From: Tetracentron sinense
Taxonomy: Eukaryota > Streptophyta > Magnoliopsida > Trochodendrales > Trochodendraceae
DNA length: 64,000 nucleotides
Assembly (NCBI GenBank): GCA_015143295.1
Contig: CM026554.1
Coordinates: 54,186,627 to 54,250,626 of the forward strand
Direction: 5' to 3'
In this document: one piece after another, positions 12,601 through 22,600 of the stretch
How positions within the stretch are numbered: the first letter of the stretch is position 1
Layout: each line of letters starts with the position of its first letter
The notes under the pieces: generated by a model
Seen by the model: only the letters and a program-made list of their open reading frames with translations
Told to the model about the DNA's origin: nothing
The model's database searches: none
Position numbers and translations under genes: made by a program

Positions 12601-13503
12601 ATGGAATTGAATTAGAAGGTCCAGTTTTATCATTTACTCATGCTTAAATCTAAAAACCAGCAATCTAATGCATAATGGAAAGCCCTCTCATGGCCTATGT
12701 GGTAATACCCACCCCAATGCCAGCTGTTGGAGATGGTGATAGCACCATCCTTGTTGTCCACCTCTCGTGCTGGACTCTAGTCAATGGGGGATGTCTTAGA
12801 TGGGCGATATTCTAAAAACATTCCATTTAGATGATTTTCACCATTTGATGTAGACTCCTTTCCTGATAAGAAATAGGTCATTGCTCTGTCCTATTTTTTG
12901 CTCTAGGACTTGGATAATGTTTTTCCTGGCCGTAAATTGTAAATATATATTTTCAAACTCTCTACTAACTTTAGTTCTATATCTGGACTGTTTCCCTGAA
13001 ATCATATTCTCGAACACCATGCATATGGTAGTTCAGTCTTCGCAGTGGTCAGTGGTCTTTCAGTTGTGCCGACTTAAATCAGTAGATTTTGGTTGCTTAC
13101 GCCTGGAACCTGTGAGTTACTTGATGTCAAACCATTTCCTAAGCCATCCTTTTATTCTGATGGTTAAGATTATACGATTGGTATGATTTTCGGGTATCTG
13201 TGTGGTAGGCCATGTTTAGAATATTGGGTGAAGGCACACCATCTCTGGTATTGATGCTGAGCATTGTGGCCATCTTCAATCAAAGAACACTTACAAGGTT
13301 CATGTTGTTGGTGACTGACATACAAATATACAATGCTCTTATGGTCTGATACAATATTTTGAGAAGTTAATTTCACTAGATTTTCCATTTTCCTGCTCAT
13401 CCATTGATTTGATCTTTAACTATCTGCAGGATTTTATGGAAGTGATCATTGCCCAGTTTCCCTCGAGCTTTCACAGATAAGTACAGATTCCAACCAATGC
13501 TAG
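3647..13503 (+). CDS. APE1L: APE1L-type DNA-(apurinic or apyrimidinic site) endonuclease, 5' partial
   Basis: This enzyme belongs to the exonuclease III/EEP family. It cuts DNA 5' of abasic sites in base-excision repair and also removes blocked 3' ends; plant APE1L acts in the nucleus and in chloroplasts. Visible exons are 3647-3791, 7342-7546, 9118-9196, 9549-9610, 10598-10684, 12515-12618 and 13430-13503. All have GT-AG borders and join in phase to 252 codons including TAG. The protein contains SSPPFGNY, ASKHEPDGR, the catalytic WCGDLNV motif (Asp/Asn) near residue 115, SWSGNPIGK, RIDYF and the C-terminal GSDHCPV motif with the catalytic His. The first exon visible starts in phase 0 after CAG. 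About 110-120 N-terminal residues, including the metal-binding Glu motif, are not in the window. Introns carry several transposons. The match to Arabidopsis At3g48425 is by recall. Confidence 0.93.
3949..3985 (+). pseudogene. partial copy of APE1L exon in the following intron
   Basis: A 35-37 bp stretch starting CAGGGACTGCTTTATTTG repeats 3723-3760 of the first visible APE1L exon with about two mismatches, and faint similarity continues beyond. As in the exon, the copy is preceded by AG. In frame it would read GTALFVKKCFQP and then diverge. It lies about 160 bp downstream of the real exon's donor site. It is probably a local partial exon duplication. It is too short to be a working alternative exon, and continued inclusion would run into a stop at about 4029-4031. 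Confidence 0.7.
4749..6105. mobile_element. non-autonomous hAT element, CTAGGCG-rich, host of a nested insertion
   Basis: The element is flanked by the exact 8-bp duplication TTGGAGAT (4741-4748 and 6106-6113). Its right end in reverse complement reads CAGTGTAGGTG and its left end TTGTGTAG, a degenerate terminal repeat. Subterminal regions carry CCTAGGC/GCCTAGG-like motifs. A second hAT element (4973-5834) has inserted in it, so the original length was about 490 bp. A decayed relative with the same motif lies at about 45330-45420. It sits in the APE1L intron after exon 3647-3791. Confidence 0.8.
4973..5834. mobile_element. non-autonomous hAT-like element, GAGGC-rich (copy 2, nested)
   Basis: It starts CAGTGTTTTAAAA and ends TTTTAAAACATTG, with the exact 8-bp duplication GTTTAGAG at 4965-4972 and 5835-5842. 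It is the inverted-orientation counterpart of 719-1640, with the same GAGGCTTAAGCCTCA-type subterminal motifs and the same AT-rich core with CA and TA runs. The two copies are about 3.3 kb apart in adjacent introns and could pair in a transcript. No protein is encoded. Confidence 0.88.
6125..6404. mobile_element. Mutator-like foldback MITE (copy M1)
   Basis: The 280-bp element has imperfect inverted arms and the exact 9-bp duplication ACATGGAAG (6116-6124 and 6405-6413), as expected for the Mutator superfamily. The inner arms carry the core shared with the other copies: GTGTCCCTTTTGACACCCC, then a GTGGTTAAGATTCAC block and an AGGGTT block. Its tips (GGGATTTG, GGTCTGGCCC) occur in no other copy in the window. 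It starts only 11 bp beyond the target duplication of the preceding hAT element. Confidence 0.85.
6415..6775. repeat. diverged tandem duplication, about 175 bp unit
   Basis: Two adjacent units (about 6415-6590 and 6591-6775) share CTAAATCTACTCTT, GAACTAGAGACC, TTTTGTGAATCAGAG and AAGGTTTCAAATGAAAC. In the second unit one forward frame reads like a soluble helix (SELETADFVNQRLQSFREEE) before a stop; the first unit has a gapped version. This might be a captured exon or chance. It lies inside an APE1L intron. Confidence 0.6.
7973..8995. other. APE1L intron stretch, probably an old insertion of unknown class
   Basis: This part of the intron between exons 7342-7546 and 9118-9196 has a different texture from the surrounding AT-rich intron: more GC and transcript-like segments. 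I could not define terminal repeats or a target duplication and recognise no protein. A decayed retroelement or retrocopy is the best guess. Confidence 0.25.
10081..10320 (+). pseudogene. coding-like fragment inside an APE1L intron
   Basis: An open frame of about 80 codons with coding-like composition lies in the intron between exons 9549-9610 and 10598-10684. It contains GLIRCLCGEEPACQLLESF and FDMVSRHLRASGRPF. AP endonucleases have no such segment, and APE1L splices across it in phase. I do not recognise the family. It may be a captured or retroposed piece of another gene. No conserved start context, poly(A) or target duplication was found. Confidence 0.35.
11005..11941. mobile_element. non-autonomous hAT element, GGTTCGC-rich, host of a nested insertion
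   Basis: Flanking duplications GGTACTAG (10997-11004) and GGTAGTAG (11942-11949) match at 7 of 8 bases. The ends read CAATGTTACCTGCTTCG and, in reverse complement, CAGGGCTACCTAATTCG. The subterminal regions are dense in GGTTCGC/GCGAACC motifs, many in palindromes such as GAACCGGTTC. A second hAT element (11213-11589) is nested in it. It lies in the APE1L intron before exon 12515-12618. Confidence 0.75.
11213..11589. mobile_element. non-autonomous hAT MITE, TTTCGAAATTTCGG-rich (nested)
   Basis: The 377-bp element has ends CGAGGTTTAAAA and TTTTAAACCATG and the exact 8-bp duplication ATAAGAGT (11205-11212 and 11590-11597). The interior is almost entirely TTTCGAAATTTCGG-like motif in both orientations around an AT-rich middle. 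The ends resemble those of the larger element at 43897-44884, so the two probably belong to one clade. It inserted into the GGTTCGC-rich hAT element. Confidence 0.88.
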
Positions 13504-13838
13504 TTTTTCTCTGTTAAACTTTTCCAATGACATTCTGAAGATCAGCGTTTTACGTTATTGCATGTTGTTGATCATCTTCTTGCAGACCTTTTAAACGTAT
13601 TTTGGATACTTCAGTATCATATTAGATGGGTAATGAAATCAATTAAGGAGAATGTTCTTCATTTTATTGTCAGAGTACCCTATTAAGAAATAACCACAAA
13701 ATGCAGAATTATGGGATGATCTTATCCTTCCATTTTGTAGCAAAATATTTGGTGGCTGATTTCCATAGCATATTTTTTACATTTTCGTTTTACCCCTGCT
13801 TTGGGAAGTGGTCTAATGAAATATGGCTATTCCTAATT

Positions 13839-14232
13839 GGCTCAGGATCCTCTTGTGTTCAAACCCGGGAGACTCTCTCCTGTTTGAACCCCTAGAGGTC
13901 GCCATGTGTCTCCTTTGACACCCCTTAACCATGGGTAAGGTTCACCCACCCCTAGGGTTCACCCATCCATCCTTGGTTTTTTTTTAAAAATATTAATTCT
14001 TTTTTTTTAAATTAAAAACTGTTTTTAATATTAAAAAAACTCTTAAAACAGTTTTTTTAATTTGAAAAATAATAATTAATATATAAAAAAAAAACCAAGG
14101 ATGGGTGGGTGAACCCTAGGGGTGGGTGAACCTTACCCATGGTTAAGGAGTGTCAAAGGAGACACGTGGCGACCTCTAGGGGTTCAAACCGGAGAGAGTC
14201 TCCTCGGTTTGAACTCGAGAGGATCCTGAGCC
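13839..14232. mobile_element. Mutator-like foldback MITE (copy M2, best preserved)
   Basis: The 394-bp element has inverted arms of about 140 bp that pair almost perfectly, around a 100-bp AT-rich loop. It is flanked by the exact 9-bp duplication TTCCTAATT (13830-13838 and 14233-14241). Tips are GGCTCAGGATCC. Next come a GTTTGAAC block, then the family core (GGTCGCCATGTGTCTCC, TTTGACACCCCTTAACC, GGTTCACCCACCCCTAGGG). Long arms with a 9-bp duplication are typical of Mutator-like elements. It lies between APE1L and REF6. Confidence 0.92.
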
Positions 14233-14309
14233 TTCCTAATTTTGGTGAAAGTCAAATCACAAATGTCCCCCAACTTAATGGGATCATTTATACACTCCTT
14301 GGTTGTTCC

Positions 14310-14440
14310 ATTTGGAAAAAATGTGTCCCCCAAGGGGTAAGACTTGGGTTCGAGTCTTAGAATGAATGTGGCGGTTGATATGCCTACTTACTAATAGAAC
14401 ATGCATTAACCAAACTAACTAGGGTTGTGGCCTAACATAA
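14310..14440 (+). repeat. possible SINE remnant with a B-box-like motif
   Basis: The motif GGGTTCGAGTCTTAG resembles the internal B box of tRNA-derived SINEs. No convincing A box or target duplication is visible, so this is only a candidate. The region from 14440 to 14940 holds nothing I can identify. Confidence 0.3.
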
Positions 14441-14949
14441 TGGGGTCATTTGTCAGTTGGAAGACCACTACCTAAATCTGTACCATTTTTTCGTATAGGG
14501 AAAGGAACACACAATCAGACCTAAGGTAACTGCTAAGGTGCCATAAGAGTAAACCCATACACTCGACATAGGACTCTTGCTAGACTATCTATATGTCTGC
14601 AATGTTGGCATACCATGTGTCCCATAACTGCCCAATTTGAATTATTTTAATCGTTTCTCCTATTTTCTTGCTTAAGTTACTTTCAATTGGGCGGTTATGG
14701 GATACATAGCATGTTAGCAAATTTATTTTTTTTGGGATTTGAAATATTGAGTTAAGTGCCATGAATTTTACATTGGATCCGTGTTGCATTGCATTTGGGG
14801 TGGGTCCTCTTTCAATATTGTGTTAAGCATGATAACGAGCTTTGTAACGGTAAATAACAATACAGGGCGGTTGTCCCGTTGTTTTATGTTGCGCTTTTTT
14901 TTGGCACTTCATTGTGTTAGTCGGGGTTAGTATTGTTCTAGTGAGGAAA

Positions 14950-15075
14950 CACTCTCTTAACCCAAAAAAAAAAAATGAAACACTCACGCTCACCTCTCTC
15001 CCACGGGTTCGATCCCGGGCCTCCCTTCTAGTGAGGGGGATACACTACCGCTGGGTTAGTCCCACGGTATGTAAA
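14950..15075 (+). repeat. degenerate dispersed repeat with B-box-like motif
   Basis: It contains CACGGGTTCGATCCCGGG followed by a GAGGGGGATACACTACC block. A related block (AGCCGGGGATACACTACC) occurs at about 18120-18260. The two look like copies of one dispersed repeat, perhaps a SINE. No full tRNA cloverleaf can be drawn. Confidence 0.35.
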
Positions 15076-15116
15076 ATACCATAATCCCATACCAAACGGC
15101 CGTTCCATCTACTTAA

Positions 15117-15445
15117 AGCACTTCTGAGACTTTGAGAAGGGTTGCTAACTTGTTATTTGGAGAGCATGGTCCAATACTAGTTGTAAGCTGTGTTTGGTGG
15201 AGTAGTTTTTTTTACAAGTGACTTCTAAAAATACAGAGATTTCCATTTATTATCTTTGTTGTTTTTTTTTTTTTTCGCATTTTCTTGCTAAACATAGGGA
15301 GCCTTTGAAATTCTGAGAAGATTATTCTTTAGAGAGCACGGTCTACAAAAATTGTAATCTGTGTTTGGAGGAATGTTTTTTTTTTTTCTTCTTTGGGTAC
15401 TCTTTTCCACCTTTAAGCAAAAAATAATATATATATATATATATA
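15117..15445. repeat. diverged tandem duplication, about 180 bp unit
   Basis: Two neighbouring units share an ACTTTGAGAAGG / ATTCTGAGAAGA start, a GGAGAGCATGGTC / AGAGAGCACGGTC block and AGCTGTGTTTGG / ATCTGTGTTTGG, each followed by a T-run. It is intergenic, and no function is suggested. Confidence 0.5.
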
Positions 15446-16122
15446 TATTTAAAATAGGATTTTTTTACCCATAGAGCATCATTTAGTTAGGTTAGTAATG
15501 GGTCTCTAGCTTTGCCACATCTCATGGGACTTAATCTTAGGATCAGTCTCATGAAAGTGGCACACCATTTGAACTAAAAGGGCAGATTTTAAAGTTGGAT
15601 CAATCACATTAGAGGAGTGCTAGCCCTGGGGTCACACATTTCAATCTTCTCCCGAAAATTTCACCGCTTGTTGTAGTTACCCCTTTCAAAAGTTATTATT
15701 ATTTTTCAACATAAGAGAAAGTTATAGTCTTAACAAGTTCTAAAGAGAAGAAGAAAATATATGGACACATGTCGCAACCATCGAGAGTTAGGTAGTTAGG
15801 GAAGGGGCTACATTTCTCATCAATGATAAGAGGAACCACAATAGCCATATGTCCTTCATCATTCGCCATAAGGTCCATAGCATTGGAATCTCCGGACAAT
15901 GGTACCCTTGGTCCCTTACCATCCATATGATATGCCTCTCCCTTTGTAAGTTATAACCGTATATGCCATGTTCAAAGATTGCCCTCATGCCTCAAAGAAA
16001 CTACGATGGGTGCCCTTTGTCCACCACCAGAAGAAGAAGCCCTTTTTTTAAATTTAATTAATATTTTCCCTTCATTATTAATTCCAAATAGGATCTTTAA
16101 TTTGATAGCGTGGTGCTCATTA

Positions 16123-16496
16123 GAGCATTCCTAGCAGCCTCAACAGAATGAAGAAATCCCTTTAGTGAGTCTACAGTACTCACCGAACTTGGTGAGTACT
16201 GTAGACTCACCAAAGTTAAATCTTCTCACCCTTGGGCCCACACAAATAATAAAATAAGGTTTCTCTCCCTCCCTTTCTTTTTTGTGGTCCAACACAAACA
16301 ATAAAATAATATTTTTCTCTTTCTTCCTTTTTCGTTTTCCCACACAAATGATAAAATATTGCTTCTCTCTCCTTTTGTTTTGGTTAAAATGGTGAGGTTG
16401 TTGGGAGTGTTTTAAAAAAGTGGTTCACCAAAACCACTTTTTGTGGGTTTTGGCTATTTTGGTGAGTGAAATTTGGTGAGACTGCTAGGAATGCTC
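16123..16496. mobile_element. Tourist/PIF-Harbinger-like MITE (T1)
   Basis: The 374-bp element has ends GAGCATTCCTAGCAG and CTGCTAGGAATGCTC and is flanked by TTA on both sides (16120-16122 and 16497-16499), the usual PIF/Harbinger target duplication. Near the left side, from about 16164 to 16212, lies an additional near-perfect hairpin built from GTGAGTCTACAGTACTCACC and its complement. A second copy is at 32370-32836. Confidence 0.85.
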
Positions 16497-16799
16497 TTAG
16501 ACGTTAACTGGGTAAAACACATCAAAGTCAATTGATGATTGGCTATTGATTGAACGGTACTAGGTGGATATGGATACTTTAGACTATTATCATTTACCTC
16601 GGATCTAGGTTGAAACTCTTTCTTTTAAAAAAAATATATATATATAAAATAAAACTGTGGGCCCAACTGTACAAAGTCCGTGGGAGATTGAAAGAGGAGG
16701 CATCTTGTGATGATTGACAGGGTGTGATGGAGTCTAATGATCATAATGTCGTTTACTTTGTATGTGTCATATAAAATGAAAATAATCATCTTCTCCGTG

Positions 16800-17690
16800 G
16801 GTGACGTGAGGGGGCGTCTTGGCTCTCATTTTCTTGCCATGTGTCCCCTTTTAATCCCATTTAATTGAGTATAAGATTCATCCATCCTTATGAATCATCT
16901 ATTTATTTTTGGTTTTTAAAAAATAAATTAACTAAAAATTAAAAAAATTAACCCTAGTTAATAAGAGTTGAAGTATCAGCAATGTGAAAAGCAAGTTACC
17001 TTTTTCGAGCAGATTGAATCATAGCTAATTGCTATCAAATTCAAAGAGAGTTCAATCGCATCACAGGCACAAGCCAACACGTGTTCCTTTTATCCCCTAT
17101 TAAATGTCATTAAGATTCACAATTAGAAAAATATTTAACTTTAATTAAGAATTTTTATGGTTAATATTTATTTTTAAAAACTAAAGATATTCTTGAACCA
17201 CAAGGGTTGATGATTCTTAACCACAATTAACAATTAATAGGGGTTAGAAGAGACATGTGTTGGTTTATGGGTGTGATTGAACTCTCATTGAATTGAATCG
17301 CAATTGGCTGTGATTTGATCTCTTTTCTAGGATATCCATTCTTTTGGAGATCGACATTCAATTGTGATTGGGAGTTCAATCGCATCCAAAGGTCAACATG
17401 TTTCCCTTTTAACATCTATTAATTGAGGTTAAGATTCACTAACCCTTGTTGTTCAACAATTTAACTTTGGGTTTAAAAAAACATTTAATTAAGGTTAAGA
17501 TTTTTTAATCTTTAATTTTTATTTATTTATAATATGTTCAAAACTTATGTTATAATGTTGAATTTTAAGGGTTAGTAAATCTTAACCACAATTAATAAAA
17601 ATTAAAAAAACACATGTTGACTTGTGGGTACGATTGAACTCTCCCGTGTGTAATCACAATTGGTTGTATCCGATATCTTCTTTTCCCGCA
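16800..17690. mobile_element. cluster of three decayed Mutator-like foldback MITEs (M3-M5)
   Basis: Three neighbouring copies of the foldback family lie at about 16803-16985 (right arm mostly missing), 17018-17315 and 17335-17690. The last two have paired arms with the tip motif GAGTTCAATCG and AATTGTGATT/CAATTGCGATT, followed by the common core (CAACACGTGT, TTAAGATTCAC). Target duplications are blurred. The cluster sits 2-3 kb upstream of the REF6 start. Confidence 0.7.
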
Positions 17691-18119
17691 TCACTCTTTG
17701 CTCCAGCATAGCTACTAGCAATTGCCCAAACCAACAATTACTCTATTCTAATTTTTTTTGGTTCAACTCTATTCGAATTTCCCAGTTTTGCTGAGTAATA
17801 CATTGGTTTTGGTTACCAAAAAAAATACTCTATTCGAATTTGTACACAGTAAATCATCACCCTAGGTATTGGAAAAATAATAGACTTAACCCCAATGCTG
17901 TAAGTAGTATTGGTTACTTTCTCTCTCAAATGTTTCACTAATTAAATTTTTTTTTTATAAAAAATTCTAAATTTTTTTAATGTATAGTATAATATTATGT
18001 TTCACGTGTTCAATAGCAAGATATGTCACATTCGGGCCACAAATCTGTTAAAGAGGTGTGTGTTCAAACTCGAACCGGACTATTCAAAAATTAGGAAGCC
18101 CGTCCTTTTTTTTTGGTAT

Positions 18120-18265
18120 GAGACACACAGTTAGGCTGCAACCCCGGTTAGTTCTGAGTTAGTGGGTAGGTGGAGAGCATATACAAACTCTCATCCTCTT
18201 GGGAATGGAACCCTGGACCTCCCCCCGAGCCGGGGATACACTACCAATATGCCCAATTGCCCATA
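18120..18265 (+). repeat. second copy of the GATACACTACC dispersed repeat
   Basis: It shares the GGGGATACACTACC block and the preceding accepted-SINE-like text (GGAATGGAACCCTGGACC) with 14950-15075. The ends are not defined. Confidence 0.3.
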
Positions 18266-18924
18266 GACTTGCCACCTAACCGGGGAAATTTTGCTTCACC
18301 AAATATGTGAGGTGAGTTATCTCATTTGGGAATGAGTTATTTTGCAAACTGGTTTTACAAAATAATATATATGTAATAGGTAATGTTAGGCTGACGCTTC
18401 ACCAAGTGGACTTGCCACTCGTATGAAAATAAAGCATGTGGGCCTTGTAGAGAAAGGTGTCATTTTCACCAACTTTATTTTTCATATGGTTTCGCCAGAA
18501 GCCTGCTTATGATTCCCCATATTGTAAAATAAGATCCAACAAGCTAGTATTTGCTAAAATTGTTGAAGACTGTGTTTGTTTGAAGGAAACGGGTGCACTA
18601 AATTGTTTTTCGTAGAAAATATTACATGTTGTGTTTGATTGGCAAGTTAAAAAAAACGAGTTTTTTTGTTAAAAATGTTTATTTTAAAAATAAACAAAAT
18701 ATTATTTCAAAAAACAAAATTATTTTTCACAACTTACGAGAGAGTAGTGGAAAAAAAACCCGAAATGCTAGCATCAGATTCAACGCAAGGTGGGTGGTGG
18801 CAACAAGTGTGTTATAGGTTAGAAAAACCATGTATTACACCCATATTGTGGCTGTAAAAAAAAATTGACCTAAGTGCGTTTGAGGCTAGCATTCCTTAAA
18901 AGAGTAAAAAAAAGGACATAGTCT

Positions 18925-19281
18925 TTTCCTTCTCCTGATGTAACCGGTTTTGCCAAAACTGGTTACAACCCTGAGGTGGCCACATGTCCTTTTTGACACA
19001 TTTTAATTGTGGATAAGATATATTCACCCTTAGGGTTCTCTCACCTATCATTGGTTTTTAGGAAAAATAATAAAATAATTTATTAACTGTGGTTAAAATT
19101 CATAACCTCCTAAGGTTAAATTTTTAAAAATATTTTTCTAAAAGTCAACGATAGGTGGGTGAATCCTAGGGGTGAGTGAATCTTAACCACAGTTAAAGAG
19201 TGTAAAAAGAGGCACGTGGTCACCTTGGGAGTGTAACCGGTTTGCAAAAACCGGTTACAACTAGAGAAGATTACGAGTCAA
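18925..19281. mobile_element. Mutator-like foldback MITE (copy M6)
   Basis: Paired arms start near GACATAGTC and end near TACGAGTC. They carry a GTAACCGGTTTTGCC block in the outer arm and the family core inside (CACATGTCC/GGCACGTGG, TTAACTGTGGTTAAGATTCAC, CCTAGGG). Flanking A-runs may be the 9-bp duplication but cannot prove it. The right end lies about 370 bp upstream of the REF6 start codon, so this copy sits in or near its promoter. Confidence 0.78.
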
Positions 19282-19655
19282 AAAAAAAAAAAAAACAAAA
19301 AACCCATTGTTTTCCCATTTGCCTTTCCCATATTAGAACTCAAATGGCAATTCCGAAATTAGCTTGGAAAACAATGGCAATTTTAAGTTTTTCCCCAAAA
19401 CCAGAATAAAACCTCTCTCGCATTTCTACAGTCCCTCCCAGTCTCCCAGTTACCCCCTCGTCTTCCATTAATCATTTCTCCACCTCCTCTGTATCTGTAA
19501 GGAGAGAGAGAGAGAGAGAGAGAGCAGAAGAAGAAAAGCACAGTAATGGAGCAAGAAAATCAGAAGAGTTTATTCTGAGATTATTTTTGGGAGTATTCTT
19601 AATGGTATGAGAGACTGTTAATGAGAAATCCCAATCTTCAACTCTTCATCCATTC
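19282..19655 (+). promoter_or_regulatory. REF6 proximal promoter and 5' leader with GA tract
   Basis: The stretch between the MULE copy and the REF6 ATG holds a run of about twelve GA repeats at 19502-19525, CT-rich DNA before it, and an upstream ATG at 19605 with a short frame (stop at 19611). GA tracts in plant 5' leaders are common binding sites for BPC/GAGA factors; no factor can be assigned here. No clear TATA box is seen. Confidence 0.45.
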
Positions 19656-22600
19656 ATGGCAGCAGCAGAGCCACCTCCAGAGATCCCTTCATGGCTGAAA
19701 ACCCTACCTCTAGCCCCAGAATACCATCCTACAGTCGAAGAGTTCCAAGACCCCATCGCCTACATTCTCAAGATCGAGAAAGAGGCTTCCAAGTTCGGAA
19801 TCTGCAAGATTGTTCCTCCTGTTCCATCTCCGCCAAAGAAAACCGCAATTGCCAACCTAAACCGCTCTCTCGCCGCCCGAAACCCCAGTTCTAGCCCTAA
19901 ATCCCCACCCACATTCACCACTCGGCAGCAACAGATCGGGTTCTGCCCCAGAAAGTCTCGGCCCACTCAGAAGCCTGTATGGCAGAGCGGCGAAACCTAT
20001 ACTCTCCAGCAGTTTGAAGCGAAAGCGAAACAATTTCAGAAGATTTACTTGAAGAAGAGTGGAAAAAAGGGGTTATCTGCTCTGGAAATCGAAACCCTTT
20101 TCTGGAAAGCTGTTGTGGATAAACCCTTTTCGGTGGAGTATGCGAATGACATGCCTGGGTCTGCATTTGTGGCGGTTAGCGGGAAGAAATGGAGGGAAAC
20201 AGGGGATGCAGTGACGATTGGGGAGACAGCGTGGAATATGAGAGGGGTTTCTAGGGCAAAAGGTTCGTTGTTGAGGTTTATGAAGGAGGAGATACCTGGT
20301 GTGACTTCGCCAATGTTGTATCTTGCTATGATATTTAGTTGGTTTGCTTGGCATGTGGAGGATCATGACTTGCATAGTTTGAACTATTTACATATGGGGG
20401 CGGGAAAGTCCTGGTATGGAGTGCCAAGGGACGCAGCTGTTGCCTTCGAGGAGGTAGTCAGAGTGCATGGGTATGGAGGAGAGATTAATCCTCTTGGTGA
20501 GTTGAGTTCTACATGAAACCAAACAAAATTATGAACTTCCCTATCTTTCTTTTTTGTTGTTTTTTTTTTTTTTGATTGTTAACTTCCATGTTTTCTCTTT
20601 GAATGTTCTTTATTTTGTTTGCTGGTGTTGCATTTTTCATGGTTCATGAAGTATATCATGAATTAGTCTATGGGTAGTCCTAAATTTATCCTTGAATATT
20701 AACCCTTTAATGCAAATAATTAAGGGTCAAGATTAGATTTGACTTGGCTTATTTTGTCATTTTCTAATGTAACATCAACTCTAATCTTGATCCTTAATTA
20801 TTTGAATTAAAGGGTTGGGATTTGAGAGGATACTTGGAGTACCCTTAGATTGACTTTAATATCATTTTCTTATTGTTATTTTTGAGAAGTATTATTGAAT
20901 TCTATAATCTTTCATTGTGTACATTGTATTACTCATTTTCCTCCAGAGGCACATTATCGGTGAAGAAGTTGTGAAATATTTGAAGGAAGATGAAAGGGGG
21001 AGAGAGTGGGAAGATGGACCCTAGTGAGACTCGTTGATGCATAAAATGTGTTAGAAAAGTCAGTTGTGCGGCGGTTGAAAACACATAGAGAGTGAGAGAG
21101 AAAAAATAGGAGTAGATAGTTAACTAGTTGAGGGAATCAGACCTATTTAAGGAAATTGAAGTTAATAAATTTGAAATGACTTTTTTCTTTTTTATCGATA
21201 ATCCAGGAAAATATATTATAAAAAGGAAAGAACTACAAAAACTATAGCAAACAGAAGTTTACAAGATCATGAACCAAAAGAAGGCATAAACAAAGATAAA
21301 CAAAACATCCATAGGTTCCCCACTTCCCCTAGCCACTTGACCACCCCCCCAGAATCTACTCAGGCTAGGAGTAAGCCCACGTTCACCCCCGCCTGATCAG
21401 AAGAGACCCAATCCAAAACCGAAGAGACTGTGCCAGAGTAGATTCTGAATAAAGGTGAGTGCATGTTCTCAAAAACTCTCTTATTCCTCTCTTTCCATAT
21501 GGATCACGCAATAGCACCCGACAAAACCCACCAGATGGCCATCCTTGAGCCATCCCTGCTTACCAAGTCCCAGCAGGATAAAAAGTTTAGAAAAGAAGAG
21601 GGAAAGATCCACTCTGGAAAAAAAGAAACTCAAAATCTTACAACCTACAGGACAATGCAAGAAGAGGTGATCTACCGACTCTTCATCTTGAAGGTACATA
21701 AAGCATCTATTAGCCATCCTCCACCCTTGATTTTTCAGTGATCATATGTGAGGTTATTCCAACCCGCATTCCAAAAGAAGGATACTTTAGAAGAAATACT
21801 TGCATTCCACACAGCCCTAAACCCCTTAAATATCTATTCACTAAATAGTAATAAGATAATATAATATTTGTTTTTTTATATCATAGAAAAAAAAAGTCAA
21901 TCAACACCACCTAACCCTCATTCTCTCATTATAATAGTAAATATATATATGGGGTTGGTGGTACTGGTAGAATTAGGTTTTGGGTAGATGTTTCGAGTTG
22001 ATAGTAATTTTTCACGTAAAAGCTTGTATTGCCTGCACATTGTATTAGAGATATGGAATTAGGGATTGATATAAAAGAACTAGGGATGAGTGATTTGCGA
22101 TCAACTTTTCCTTAGTGATTCAAGGGAGGATAGACTTGGATTTTTTTATCTTTTGTGTATAAGAACATTCTCTTCCATGGTTTCTTTCTTTCCCATTACA
22201 TTACATAATTGCCATTCGGAAAAGGTGTACATTCCACAACTAGATACTTAGGATGTTGAGGGTGGGAGAGAAAATTTCATGACAGGGGAGGTCTAAAATT
22301 GAGGCTATCCTCCTAGACGAAAAATTGATGGAGAAATTAAGAGAGACGAAGAAAATATCTAAATAGTTTTGTTGACTCTGAGAAACTATATGAGCAGTAA
22401 CTACCTGTGCAAACACTTTGTGGTGTGATAAACGAGTTCCTAATGATAATATGATGACATCATGGGTAGTATATGTTATTTGTAGACAATGTGGTATTGA
22501 TTAATGAGACTGAAGAGAGGGTAAATGCAAAAGTAGTAATGGAGGGATGCCCCATAATCCTATGGTGGTTTTAAAATAAATTGGACCAAGTCATAATATA

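Noticed and set aside
15003-15025. tRNA gene suggested by GGTTCGATCCC
   Set aside because: Only the B-box/T-arm-like part exists; there is no acceptor stem, anticodon arm or A box at proper spacing.
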